DNA of 39,330 nt. Source: a virus. Position 1 is the stretch's first letter, and every line of letters starts with the position of its first letter. The notes under the pieces were generated by a model. The model worked only from the letters and a program-made list of their open reading frames with translations, was not told the origin of the DNA and made no database searches. The translations under genes were made by a program, and so were the position numbers. Shown here piece after piece: positions 29,363 to 39,178 of this stretch. Location of the stretch: IMG/VR virus record IMGVR_UViG_3300028843_000062, positions 1 to 39,330 of that record; one strand, 5' to 3'.

Positions 29363-32300
29363 CTATAGCTTTAAACCCAGAGTTGTACAGCATACGTTTG
29401 TCTATCTTAGACAAGTTATCAGGATCAATCCCTAGCTTCTCTCTTACCACCTCGTCAGTCGTTATGCGATGGCGAGGTATCCCTTCTGCAGGTACAGAAC
29501 CCTCTACAGGTGTAGTGTGATAGCCACCTGCCTTATCTTTGTAGGTCTGAATCTTAATAGTGCCAGTACCTGCCGCTTTCTCTGCAGCTGCTGCTCTCTG
29601 TAATGTCTCCATAGCTTTAAGTAACTCAGCATCATCCTTAGCTACAGCCATTGCTTTCTTTACAGTAGCTTGATCTAATGGAGTCTCTAAGAACTCTGCG
29701 ACCTTGTGAACTAGTGCAGCACTATTAGCATTCTTAGTTCCTATATACCGACTTACGTAGTTCCATACTTTAGCCATAGTTGAGTACTGTGCTTTCTCTA
29801 CGAGATTCTTGGATAGCCCTTGTGATGGCGAAGTAAGCTTAATACCACCAGACACGTATGACAAGTTAACGTCATTAGTATACACCTCACTCAAGCGGGC
29901 TATAGCCTGCTGCAGCTCTTTGCCGTCCTTAGTTAAGAACTCATAGTTACTTAGTTCCTTATCTAGCTCAGGAAACTGTATAGCCCTAAAGCCACCCTCT
30001 GCTCCAGCTGTGTGCTTGTTAACTAAGGCATCGACTATATTAGTTTCTATAGCCTGCCAGGTATTATGATCTAGCTGCTTCATTAGCTCAGTGTAAGTGC
30101 CGTCACTAGCAACGCCATACTTAACGAAAGCTTTAGCCAGTAAAGTAGGGTTAAGACCTTCTTTACGTATGTACTTAGCTAAGACAGTATTTGTTGTCTG
30201 CTTCATAGTAGTATAGCGGACTCTAGCTTCAGCCCACTGGCGTAGCCATTCCTGGCCACCCTCAGTACGAGACATAACAGACTCTATCTCATTATCTATG
30301 GTCGCCAACGTCTCACTGAAGGCATCCATAGCTGACCTATTAAGCTTACCTACAGAACCTAACTTATTAATAGTCTGACGCAACTCTATTAAGTCATCAA
30401 ATGTACGTGACTTAGCTAACTTACCTATCTTTTCAATAAGTGCAGCAGCCCTAGCAATCTTATTAGGGTCGTCTAGTGTTCGGCCAATACTATCTAGTAG
30501 CGGATTAAGCGCAGTGGTCTGTAGGTTGAATTGGTAACCTTGCCCAACTAAGTCGCTACCTGAAGTTCTAGTGACATCGTAGAAAGTTTTCTCTGTCGCT
30601 ATATACTCATCTACATTATTACGCACAGTTAACACTAGGTCATCAGAGCTAAGCTTGGAAGCTACCTCTTCTAGCACGTCATCAGCGCGCTTGCCTACTT
30701 GACGTGCAGTAATCACAGATGCTCTAGCGTCAATGGCACCTGCAGCTGCTACTATATTTTCACCTCCTGCTTTAGTGATAGGTATAATAGCTAAGGCTTC
30801 TTCTTTAGGTGATAGGACTTGCTGCCCCTCAACTTGTATTGGGCCTATGCCAGTTTTCTTCGGTATTACTACTTGACCCTCTATCCCATTAAGACGTTTC
30901 CACCTAGCTACGATTTCTTCGACTTGATCATCAGTTAGGCCTGTAGTGTCCTTCAGCATCTCATACGCTGCATCAAGGTTACCATCTTTGAATTGCTTAT
31001 ATGCGTGAGATATTTTCTTCCATCCTGCTTTAGCTATAAAGCCAACGGGTACCATAGCTACATCAGCTACGACACTCATTTCTGCCGCGCCAATAGCTTT
31101 ATCAGCGGCCATTTGCCAGGTTACTGTTTCATCCTGCCGTATAGCAGCTGAGGCGTAGTCTATCTCATCGCCGAACATGGCACCAGCTGCTGTATAAGCG
31201 GTTATAACACCGAACTTAGCTAAAGTAGAGAAAGCTCGACCACCAGGATACGGCAGTATTAGAGGGTCTACTACAGCACCAAGTTTACCAGCAGTAGCTA
31301 CACCTGCAGCTGTACCCGCAGCACCACCTATGCCTTCGCCAGCATACCTAGATAAGGTGGTTAAGAATCGTGGAGTAGCATTAACTAGATTGCCTTGACC
31401 GTCACGTACATACCACTCATCAGCAGGCACACCATCCTCTCCTGTACCATAAACTAAGTCGTAGCCTTTTTCTTGTCCAAGGGCTATAACTTTAGCCGCT
31501 GCCTCTTCTTGTAGCTTCTCATACGTAGCTGTAGCGCCTGCTACACCAAATTTAGACTTAGCCCAGAGCCAAGGCCTATCGACATCATAGAGCTCTACCA
31601 TATCTGCTACATCTTGCCTAATGAGCTCTGGATCACGTCCATAAGCCTTATCATAGGCCGCAGGGTTCGCATCTTCTAAAGCTTTAGCATATATAGCATC
31701 CATGCCACTTGGAGTGACAGGGTTAACCTGGAGCTCCTCTGCATATCTCTTAACGGTCTCTTCATCTAGCTCTGTATAACTAGTAGTACCGTCCATGGTT
31801 GGCACATCCGACTCTATCTGAATACTAGACTCAGCGAAGCGATCACCACTTAGTTCTTTAAGCCACTCCTCATATTGATACTTAGTAACAGCTTCTTGGG
31901 TTATACCCTGGTTATAGGCTTGCTCAGCCCACAGAGGCTCTTCATGCTCTTCTATAGGATTGTCTTTTAGGTATGAGTCAACTTCACCAGGCCGGAACCC
32001 TTTCTCGAATGCATCAACCCTAAAGTCTTGCGTATTAGGATCAGCGTAAGCTGGAATAGACAGTGTACCTATAACAGCTGCAGCAGGCAAGATAAGCTTA
32101 AGATAACCGTCTTCTTCTTTAATCGTACCCTTGAACCGACTAGCTAAAGACCTAAACTGCTTATTAGTCTTACCTCCTGTAGAATAAGCAGCTTGTGGTC
32201 CCGCTCCTCTATATAGCTGATCGACACCACTTGGCTTAACTGTAAGCCAGACCTCACGTTTACCTTCATTGATTGCCTTGATTATCTCTAGCTGCATACC

Positions 32301-35057
32301 TTGTTTCTGAAATGGTACAGCTAATTTGTAATCGTCGTGAGCAGGAAATCTCTTAAGAGGTGGTAAGTCTTTAGCCATCTCTCTAACTATAGTACTTAGC
32401 TTAACACCAGACATGTCTGCTGGACTCAAGTGAGCATTCACCCGCCGCTCTTCTTCTACAGCTCTTGCATATACTTCTCGTTCAGCAGGTATGTGACTAC
32501 CACTAACTATGCGATCAATACGTTGAGCCTCAGTGACATGCGTATCTTTAGCTATTGCTCTAGTAGCATCAACAACGTTATTGGCTACAGACTTATAGGC
32601 CTCCTTTAGCATGTACACAGTGTCTGCTAACTCAGCTACTACATCCTTAGGCTTATCTGGATTTACTGCCTCTAATGCCCTAAGTAATTCAGTTGACGGA
32701 GTGTCACTATTGTGAGCAATACCCGAACGGTACTCTTGCCTAAGTGCAGGTGGCAAGTCCGTTACATTTAGTTGTTCAGCTAACACAGCCGCAGCACGCC
32801 CTGCGTTTGCACTCGCAGGTACGCTGTAGCCCTCAGGCATATAGAGGTCACTAAAGTGGGCATTAACTTCAGCTCTGAGTTCAATGTTGTGGCCATACAC
32901 ATCACTTATGTTAGCTAGGTTCGTACTTGATATAGTAGCGCCACCTTGCCATTGGTCTATTGCGTCAGCTTTTTCTTTCGTCATCTCATTCTGAATATCT
33001 GACTGTATCTCTTGAATGCGATGAACGTCAGGCCTAGGCGAATCTGTTCTAGTGTGGAACACATAGTCTTCAGCCTCAGGTCTAGTGCTCCAATGTGTAT
33101 TGTCAGAGTTAAACTCTTTAGTGTCTACTGCGCTATTCTTATAGATATTCACTGCATACGTAGCATCATCAGTATCAGGGAGAGAGTAATTTCTATACGT
33201 ATCTGGCTCAAATGAATACGTCTGACCTTGTGGCGCTAGCCTAACATTACTATTAGGTATAGCTATTTCAGTATTGCCTTCATCTGCATGTTGCCGTACT
33301 CTGTAATAACCTTGTGCTGTACGAGCTGCTCTATCAGTATCTGCCTGCGATACAGCATTAGCATTATATGAACTAAAGAAATCTATCATCTCACTATGGT
33401 TATTGGCATTAGGTGGCGGTATATTTGCGTTAGACGCTAGGCTATTGACTTCGCCTTGAACTTCTCGCATTAGCTCATCTATAGTAGCTATAGTATCACC
33501 AACAGGCTCCATAGTAGGTACTTGTATGGGCGTCTCGCTAGAGCCAGACAGTAAATCATGTAAGTCACCAATAAAGGTCTCTGGGCTATCCATTAGGTCA
33601 TCTAAGCGCCCGTCAGCATGCGCTAGTTCAACGCGCTCGATATACTCAGGTAAATCTTCTAGTGTCATGTCTTCCATGTCATCACCAACTGACTCACCTA
33701 ATTCTTTAAACCTAGCTAACTGCACATTACCCGCTGCATTGCCGTTACGCAACTGCCTAAGAGCACTGGCATAAGCTGTATTACCACGGTCAGTCGCGAT
33801 AGTTATCATATGTTGTATATTACTATCAGTATTAGCTAAGCGCCTATTACCAGGCTGATTGAGCCCAAGGCCATCTGCTATAGTATTAAAATCGGCATCC
33901 ATAGCTCTATCAAGGTTGTCTAGCGCTACATTGGCTTCTTGCTGTACAGCGTCCATCAACCTGTTAGCTTCTTGTAATAAGCCAGGTGGGTGGTTGGCTG
34001 TATCTAGGCGTATAGCGTCAATTACATCATCTAGTTCACCAACATCCATCGGCCCCTCTATATCAAACCTGCCCATGAACTCATCATACTCTTCTTGTAC
34101 ACTAGCCGTCTGCATTTCTTGCTGCGTTAGCTGTTGCGTAACAGGTGTGGTTGGCTCGCCTCTGTTTATACGGTTAGCTAAGTCCTGTAACTCACGGATA
34201 GTTGAATCAGGCATATCACCATTGTCTATCCCAGCGCGTATAACACCTTCTAATTCAGTAATACCAGGAATTGGTACAGTCGGATCATAAGCCTGTATGA
34301 TGTTACCAAACTCAATTTGCGCCTGATCTAGATTTACCTGATTGTCTATGTTATTCAATCCACCAGGCCATAGGTCTTCTATAGCTCCCTCGAAGTCATC
34401 AGCTACATCAGCTCCCTCAGAGGCCCTTAGGTTTCCCGCCATGGTTTCTACACCTAAGCGAGTGTAGTTGTCTGTGTCAATACCATAACGACTAGCATAG
34501 TCTGAGACTACATCAGCAGCTGCTTCTGGCATGGTCGCAGAATACCTAGTGTTTATACGAGCATATTCATCAGCGAATGCTCCAGCTACTTCGTGACCTT
34601 CATTATAGTCTAGCTCACCAACAACTGCGTCTAAATCCAACTCCTGGCCAGGCGCTGGAGCTACATCGTAGTTACCATATAATGTACGTAACTCAGTCTC
34701 TCTTGGAGTCGCAGCTGGTGTGACTGGTGGAGTAAACACATTCTGTACTGGCAAGTCAGGCTGGCCTTTTATCTGCACTTGTTCATAGCTATCAGCTCTA
34801 GGGTTGTTAGCTAAGAATTCTTCTAGGTCAGCTTTATTAATCTTCGCATCAGGTGACTGCTCCAACAAAGGCCCTACGCCAGACTGCTTAAGCTCAAGAG
34901 TCTGTACATTCTTGCCTTTAATGTTATTAAGCATGTCACTCTGAGTCATGTCTTGCTTAGGTAGCTTACCCATAGCGATGTCTAACTGAGACTCAACTTT
35001 AACTTCTTGCTCAATAATGCCAGCGCCAAGGTCCAATAGTTTAGGTAGTAAAGCCAT
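29328..35057 (-). CDS. Very large (1909-residue) internal virion/polyvalent protein
   Basis: A giant protein encoded right after portal (TAATG overlap). The N-terminal 600 residues are acidic and helical. Around residues 660-690 STRPEAEDYVFHTRTDSPRP and HRIQEIQSDIQ recall the EIQSD domain of phage polyvalent proteins, and residues about 900-980 (FPAHDDYKLAVPFQKQGMQL) fit its continuation. A hydrophobic stretch (LILPAAAVIGTLSIPAYA) lies near 984-1003 and a Gly/Ala-rich segment (GEGIGGAAGTAAGVATAGKL) near 1230-1306, candidates for membrane passage. The last 500 residues are helical. It is most likely ejected with the DNA. No lysozyme or polymerase motif was recognised. Confidence 0.75.
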   Translation of the reverse strand: MALLPKLLDLGAGIIEQEVKVESQLDIAMGKLPKQDMTQSDMLNNIKGKNVQTLELKQSGVGPLLEQSPDAKINKADLEEFLANNPRADSYEQVQIKGQPDLPVQNVFTPPVTPAATPRETELRTLYGNYDVAPAPGQELDLDAVVGELDYNEGHEVAGAFADEYARINTRYSATMPEAAADVVSDYASRYGIDTDNYTRLGVETMAGNLRASEGADVADDFEGAIEDLWPGGLNNIDNQVNLDQAQIEFGNIIQAYDPTVPIPGITELEGVIRAGIDNGDMPDSTIRELQDLANRINRGEPTTPVTQQLTQQEMQTASVQEEYDEFMGRFDIEGPMDVGELDDVIDAIRLDTANHPPGLLQEANRLMDAVQQEANVALDNLDRAMDADFNTIADGLGLNQPGNRRLANTDSNIQHMITIATDRGNTAYASALRQLRNGNAAGNVQLARFKELGESVGDDMEDMTLEDLPEYIERVELAHADGRLDDLMDSPETFIGDLHDLLSGSSETPIQVPTMEPVGDTIATIDELMREVQGEVNSLASNANIPPPNANNHSEMIDFFSSYNANAVSQADTDRAARTAQGYYRVRQHADEGNTEIAIPNSNVRLAPQGQTYSFEPDTYRNYSLPDTDDATYAVNIYKNSAVDTKEFNSDNTHWSTRPEAEDYVFHTRTDSPRPDVHRIQEIQSDIQNEMTKEKADAIDQWQGGATISSTNLANISDVYGHNIELRAEVNAHFSDLYMPEGYSVPASANAGRAAAVLAEQLNVTDLPPALRQEYRSGIAHNSDTPSTELLRALEAVNPDKPKDVVAELADTVYMLKEAYKSVANNVVDATRAIAKDTHVTEAQRIDRIVSGSHIPAEREVYARAVEEERRVNAHLSPADMSGVKLSTIVREMAKDLPPLKRFPAHDDYKLAVPFQKQGMQLEIIKAINEGKREVWLTVKPSGVDQLYRGAGPQAAYSTGGKTNKQFRSLASRFKGTIKEEDGYLKLILPAAAVIGTLSIPAYADPNTQDFRVDAFEKGFRPGEVDSYLKDNPIEEHEEPLWAEQAYNQGITQEAVTKYQYEEWLKELSGDRFAESSIQIESDVPTMDGTTSYTELDEETVKRYAEELQVNPVTPSGMDAIYAKALEDANPAAYDKAYGRDPELIRQDVADMVELYDVDRPWLWAKSKFGVAGATATYEKLQEEAAAKVIALGQEKGYDLVYGTGEDGVPADEWYVRDGQGNLVNATPRFLTTLSRYAGEGIGGAAGTAAGVATAGKLGAVVDPLILPYPGGRAFSTLAKFGVITAYTAAGAMFGDEIDYASAAIRQDETVTWQMAADKAIGAAEMSVVADVAMVPVGFIAKAGWKKISHAYKQFKDGNLDAAYEMLKDTTGLTDDQVEEIVARWKRLNGIEGQVVIPKKTGIGPIQVEGQQVLSPKEEALAIIPITKAGGENIVAAAGAIDARASVITARQVGKRADDVLEEVASKLSSDDLVLTVRNNVDEYIATEKTFYDVTRTSGSDLVGQGYQFNLQTTALNPLLDSIGRTLDDPNKIARAAALIEKIGKLAKSRTFDDLIELRQTINKLGSVGKLNRSAMDAFSETLATIDNEIESVMSRTEGGQEWLRQWAEARVRYTTMKQTTNTVLAKYIRKEGLNPTLLAKAFVKYGVASDGTYTELMKQLDHNTWQAIETNIVDALVNKHTAGAEGGFRAIQFPELDKELSNYEFLTKDGKELQQAIARLSEVYTNDVNLSYVSGGIKLTSPSQGLSKNLVEKAQYSTMAKVWNYVSRYIGTKNANSAALVHKVAEFLETPLDQATVKKAMAVAKDDAELLKAMETLQRAAAAEKAAGTGTIKIQTYKDKAGGYHTTPVEGSVPAEGIPRHRITTDEVVREKLGIDPDNLSKIDKRMLYNSGFKAIAKEDGTLLVLD

Positions 35058-36916
35058 TAGAATGCCTCATTAGTATTGGTTGGAAGTTTGTTTTGTGCAC
35101 TCATATTCTTACTACTATCACCACCTGACGGCATAGCATTCTGCCCTGCAAGCATAGCTGCTGCTTCTTCATCCTCAGGGTTACCAGATAGCATCTCAGA
35201 AGTTTGCTCAAAGATAGCACTAATCTCTGGTGCGTACTTAGTCTTCATAGTACGCAGAGTAAGGCCAGCTATCTGGAAGAAGCCTGCTGGATTAACCTGA
35301 GCCATCAGTTGACCCATCTGACCAGACATAACAGTCTCTAGCATAAGCTGCGTACGCTCATCTTCGTCATTATAGTTAACAGCTTCAATACGAATATCAT
35401 GCTTCTTAAATGTTAGCTCAGTACCCTCTTCTGGTATAGGAGCGAATACTAAAGCACCATCTTCAGTAACTAACGGGGTGTCGTCTTCAGGGTCGTATAC
35501 CTGCTCGAAAATAGGTTGCATAATAGGCTCACCAGTGTTAGGGTCCATATCACCGGAGAACTCTAACATAGGCCTATTGAGCTCTATAAAGCGTTGCCCA
35601 ACTAACTCATCTGATACACGTAGCACTTGCTCTGCTGTAAAGTACTGTTTGATAAGTGCAGCAACGTCTTGGCCAAGCAGCTGGTAGAATGACTCAATGC
35701 GTACAGTTAGATACCGTAACGCCATAATTGTCGCATTCTGTTGCAGCTTAACCTTACGGCCAGAATCAGAAGCAAAAGCCATACCCAAGAAACTATCATT
35801 AATGTTAAGTACACGCTGTATGCGGTCAAAAGCGTTATTGATAATCTCATACTGTTCGATAGCATCAGCACCGAGGTTCTCAACCTTAAGACCTTTTAGT
35901 GATTTAACAGGTATAACACCATTCACTCTATTAACAGCATCAGTGAACTTTGCTATGTCTTCTATAGAATTAGTTTCTACAAAGACTTTCTGTGAGTTAG
36001 CCATTAGTTGTAGCTTAACCAGGGCCTGATTAATAGCCTTCTGCGTTTCTAGCACCTCATGAAATACACCGTAGTATTCTTTATACGTAGAGGCTTGCAA
36101 TTTAGTTACGCGATAGTCCCACTTAACTTCTTTAAAGGTTATCTCTTTACGAGCTAACTCTACTTCACTAGACCAGTATATAGACCAGCGCTTACCGTCA
36201 TCGTCTTCTACAACAGTATGAGTGATCAAGAAATTGTCAAACACTTTATAACGTCCGTAGTAACCTCTATGACCTAAGCCGTTGTAGTCATAGTCTGCTT
36301 CTGGTATTGATAGGTGGTTATGATTTGACTCTAGCTCTGCAACCTTAGCTTTGCCAAACATCTTGACCACAGACTCCTTAGGAAGCCATTTAAAGCGATG
36401 TAAGAATCTTGCATCTGAATAATCAACCTCAGTGCTTAACGGGTCCATAATGAGCTCATAATCGGGCACGTAGTCGATTTTAATCCCGTATATAGGCCTA
36501 CCAAATTGATCACGTTCTCCAGTCTTATATGGCTGTTGCATCGTGCACATAAGGCCAGATATGATACCGCCTAACTTAATGCTATCACCTTGTACTTCCA
36601 TGTTATTAGCATTAAAGATAGACGCAATAGAATCAGTAACTAATGTTGCTGTTGTTATATCTGCTTGTTGTACAGGATCAGCTACAGCAGTATTAACTGT
36701 AGTAGAGTAGTACCCAACAAGCATGCGTGCGAACAGCTTGATAACATTAAAAGTTTCTAGCGGTTGGCCACGAGCTGCTAGCACAGCTGCCTGATCTGCA
36801 GTCCACTGACGGTTATGGTAGAAGTTCCATGCTTCTTCGGCTTCTTCTCTAGAGTCAACAAACTCGTCATAACCTAACCAAAAACTATCGCGTAGTGTTT
36901 CTATATCAGTCTTCAT
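35057..36916 (-). CDS. Portal protein
   Basis: A 619-residue protein. The start at 36916 (MKTDIETLRDSFWLGYDEFV) is set by GGAGGT seven bases upstream, not the upstream ATG at 36949. Early WNFYHNRQWTADQAAVLAAR followed by GQPLETFNVIKLFARMLVGY is typical of portals of short-tailed phages, as are DYVPDYELIMDP, KLQLMANSQKVFVETNSIED and the long helical region with FLGMAFASDSGRK. It forms the dodecameric DNA gate. The C-terminus is flexible and Met/Ser/Asn-rich. Confidence 0.88.
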   Translation of the reverse strand: MKTDIETLRDSFWLGYDEFVDSREEAEEAWNFYHNRQWTADQAAVLAARGQPLETFNVIKLFARMLVGYYSTTVNTAVADPVQQADITTATLVTDSIASIFNANNMEVQGDSIKLGGIISGLMCTMQQPYKTGERDQFGRPIYGIKIDYVPDYELIMDPLSTEVDYSDARFLHRFKWLPKESVVKMFGKAKVAELESNHNHLSIPEADYDYNGLGHRGYYGRYKVFDNFLITHTVVEDDDGKRWSIYWSSEVELARKEITFKEVKWDYRVTKLQASTYKEYYGVFHEVLETQKAINQALVKLQLMANSQKVFVETNSIEDIAKFTDAVNRVNGVIPVKSLKGLKVENLGADAIEQYEIINNAFDRIQRVLNINDSFLGMAFASDSGRKVKLQQNATIMALRYLTVRIESFYQLLGQDVAALIKQYFTAEQVLRVSDELVGQRFIELNRPMLEFSGDMDPNTGEPIMQPIFEQVYDPEDDTPLVTEDGALVFAPIPEEGTELTFKKHDIRIEAVNYNDEDERTQLMLETVMSGQMGQLMAQVNPAGFFQIAGLTLRTMKTKYAPEISAIFEQTSEMLSGNPEDEEAAAMLAGQNAMPSGGDSSKNMSAQNKLPTNTNEAF

Positions 36917-36917
36917 G

Positions 36918-38564
36918 TTACTTACCTCCAGTAGACGCACGTAGAGCATCTAACTGATTACGCACGTCATCAGTTAACACAGTATCAGCAGCTTGTTGTT
37001 GTGTTGCTGCTTGTGTCGGCCTATTAGCTCGTGGGTCAGCAATAGTTCTGCCTGACATAGTATTATCAACTAACTCAATGCGTTCATCTAGTGCGTCTAG
37101 AACATCTTGCAACTCATTAGAAGTCATGCCAGTACGGTAGGCTATAATGTACGGGTCATTAGTTTGTACGAGTGTTTCGTATTGACTCCTAACCTGCTCT
37201 AGGCTAGTACGTAGCTGAGCTAGTATAGGACCACGCTGCTGACCTAATGAACCAAACTGTTGTACGAAAGACCGCTCTTCGTTTGCTGGCAGTGTAGCAC
37301 CAAATAGTGCGTTACGAGTTAGGTTGCGATAAGCCGCGTAAGCTGCCTCTTGCTCTACGCCTTCAGTGTTATTAGATATGTACTTAGCTACACCCCTAAA
37401 CACTCTATCTATTATACCAGTTTGATCATCAGTTAGCTCACTAGACGCATCCCCTAAGGCAGTCAATTCGTTTATTCGCTGTAGCGTAGCCTTATCTGCT
37501 GTTGTTAATTTAGCGTCAGAGAAGTCTTCTAGCTTAGATATCAGCGGCTCTACCTTAGCTCGCTCTTTGAGATTCATCTCAGTGTATGGCTTACCTAATA
37601 TGTCTAGCTCATTAAGCTGTTCGCGTACTACATCTGCCGCTTCCTGTTTACGTATATCTGAAGGCCGGCTAAACTTAGTATTGTACTCATCCATAGCTTC
37701 ATTGAATGCTGCATTATAGCCAGGAGAACCTGGCTGTATGCCCTGATCTGCAATAGTACGTTTAGCGTAAGCTTCAGCTTGAGTGAGACCATCAGACAGT
37801 GAACCACGACGACCTGCTAACTTCTTATCTGTAGCTTCGTCATAATACTTATCATAAGCGGCCTGGAACTCTGGTGACTTAGGATCAACGTCACGACCCA
37901 CTTCATTTCTAGCCCTACGGAATGCATCGCGTCCAGCTGGATTAGAGTCGTAACCTAAAGAATCAAGCATCAGCACTTCTTGTGCAGTTTTCTGTCGCGT
38001 CAACTCTTTAGTACTAGCATACGCTTTATAGTCAGTACCACCTTTCCACTTATCTAAGTTAACAACTATAGTACTACCATCCGCCTTGGTAGCTTTCATA
38101 AAACTAGTAGAGGCTGGGCCGTCACCAGTAAGTATGTCTTGATCAACTTGACCTGACTGTTCTATCAGCTCAGCGTCGTCTTGTGTGAGCCTGTCAAGCC
38201 TAATTACATCCTTGTACAGTGTGCTACCGTTCTTTTTAAAGTCACTCAGCATTGTATTGATATACCGGATTTCACCAGTAGCATCAAATCGCTCAAAAGC
38301 TGTATATGTGGCTTTAGCATTGTTAGCTCTTAATAGCTGTTGCTGCTGAGCTTTCAGATTCTCTAACTCTAACGACTGGATATCGGCCTTGTTAGACAGG
38401 TCTTTATCCGTAAGTTTAGTGGCACGCAACCTAGCTAACTTCTGGTCCCCTTCTTCTTTACGTGCCCTAGCATCAGCTCTATCTGCTTGCTGTGAAGACC
38501 TAACAGAAGCAGAGCCTTGAGCTAAGCCTAATCCAGTTGATGCTTGCGCTAATAGATTAGCCAT
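36918..38564 (-). CDS. Internal virion protein, large helical
   Basis: A 548-residue protein starting MANLLAQASTGLGLAQGSAS, then Gln/Lys/Arg-rich coiled-coil segments (ELENLKAQQQQLLRANN). It has repeated YDKYYDEATDKKL- and YNAAFNEAMDEYNTKF-like units and a Gln/Ala-rich tail. It lies between a second virion-type gene and portal, with GGAGAG before the ATG and a one-base gap to portal. The composition and place match ejected core proteins of podoviruses; there is no enzymatic motif. Confidence 0.65.
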   Translation of the reverse strand: MANLLAQASTGLGLAQGSASVRSSQQADRADARARKEEGDQKLARLRATKLTDKDLSNKADIQSLELENLKAQQQQLLRANNAKATYTAFERFDATGEIRYINTMLSDFKKNGSTLYKDVIRLDRLTQDDAELIEQSGQVDQDILTGDGPASTSFMKATKADGSTIVVNLDKWKGGTDYKAYASTKELTRQKTAQEVLMLDSLGYDSNPAGRDAFRRARNEVGRDVDPKSPEFQAAYDKYYDEATDKKLAGRRGSLSDGLTQAEAYAKRTIADQGIQPGSPGYNAAFNEAMDEYNTKFSRPSDIRKQEAADVVREQLNELDILGKPYTEMNLKERAKVEPLISKLEDFSDAKLTTADKATLQRINELTALGDASSELTDDQTGIIDRVFRGVAKYISNNTEGVEQEAAYAAYRNLTRNALFGATLPANEERSFVQQFGSLGQQRGPILAQLRTSLEQVRSQYETLVQTNDPYIIAYRTGMTSNELQDVLDALDERIELVDNTMSGRTIADPRANRPTQAATQQQAADTVLTDDVRNQLDALRASTGGK

Positions 38565-38566
38565 TA

Positions 38567-39178
38567 TTACTCTCCGTCTTTCTTGTTGAATACATCGTAT
38601 AGCTGCTCAGCTACATCGACTGTAGTTGTAACGGCTTCCCTTAGTGCTGGCCCAGCTGCTGAAGCAGTAGCTGATGCTACTCTACCAGCTTCAGTAGACC
38701 TGTCTGCAAGAACACCACTAACATTAGATGGGTTATTACCTAGCCCTATATTCAGGAAGCTGGCTTTTTCTTTAGCTACTTCCATTGGAGCATCTGCGCG
38801 TATCTGAGCTCGTGCAGCTGCAGACTCTAGAGCTACACTAGTTTCTGTCTGCGCAGCTATGCCACTAGTCGCTATACCTCGTTGAGCTAGATTCTCACGT
38901 AAGCTAGTCATAGCCACATTCTTTTCTTTCTCAAAAGCTTGCAAGCCTTGCATAGTCCGAAGAGTAGGAGTGAGGTTATTATAGTACTCAGCTAAGTTAT
39001 CTTCAAGAGGCCCATAGGTCTCTTTCCACTCAGCGTACTGTTCCTTTTCCCATGCTAACTGCTCTGCGTTAGCTTTCTCTTGTGCTTTAGCTGCATCGTC
39101 TGCAGCACCACTAGCCGAGACAGCACCGTATATAGCTGTACCAGCACCGATTACTGCAGCTGCTGTTGTGACACTCAT
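38567..39178 (-). CDS. Internal virion protein, Ala-rich
   Basis: A 203-residue protein whose N-terminus (MSVTTAAAVIGAGTAIYGAV) is a Gly/Ala-rich hydrophobic segment, followed by AADDAAKAQEKANAEQLAWE. This is the usual pattern of small internal virion proteins analogous to T7 gp14, which enter the host outer membrane during ejection. A GGAGGT site lies six bases before the ATG, which overlaps the upstream gene's stop (TCATGA). Confidence 0.7.
   Translation of the reverse strand: MSVTTAAAVIGAGTAIYGAVSASGAADDAAKAQEKANAEQLAWEKEQYAEWKETYGPLEDNLAEYYNNLTPTLRTMQGLQAFEKEKNVAMTSLRENLAQRGIATSGIAAQTETSVALESAAARAQIRADAPMEVAKEKASFLNIGLGNNPSNVSGVLADRSTEAGRVASATASAAGPALREAVTTTVDVAEQLYDVFNKKDGE

Noticed and set aside
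33859-34290. 143-codon plus-strand frame within the giant virion gene
   Set aside because: Low-complexity Ser/Ala product typical of an antisense shadow; the minus-strand gene is continuous here.
29328-35057. Giant protein considered as an N4-type virion RNA polymerase
   Set aside because: It is much shorter than the roughly 3500-residue N4 enzyme and no T7-like polymerase motifs were recognised; recognisable promoters look host-type.
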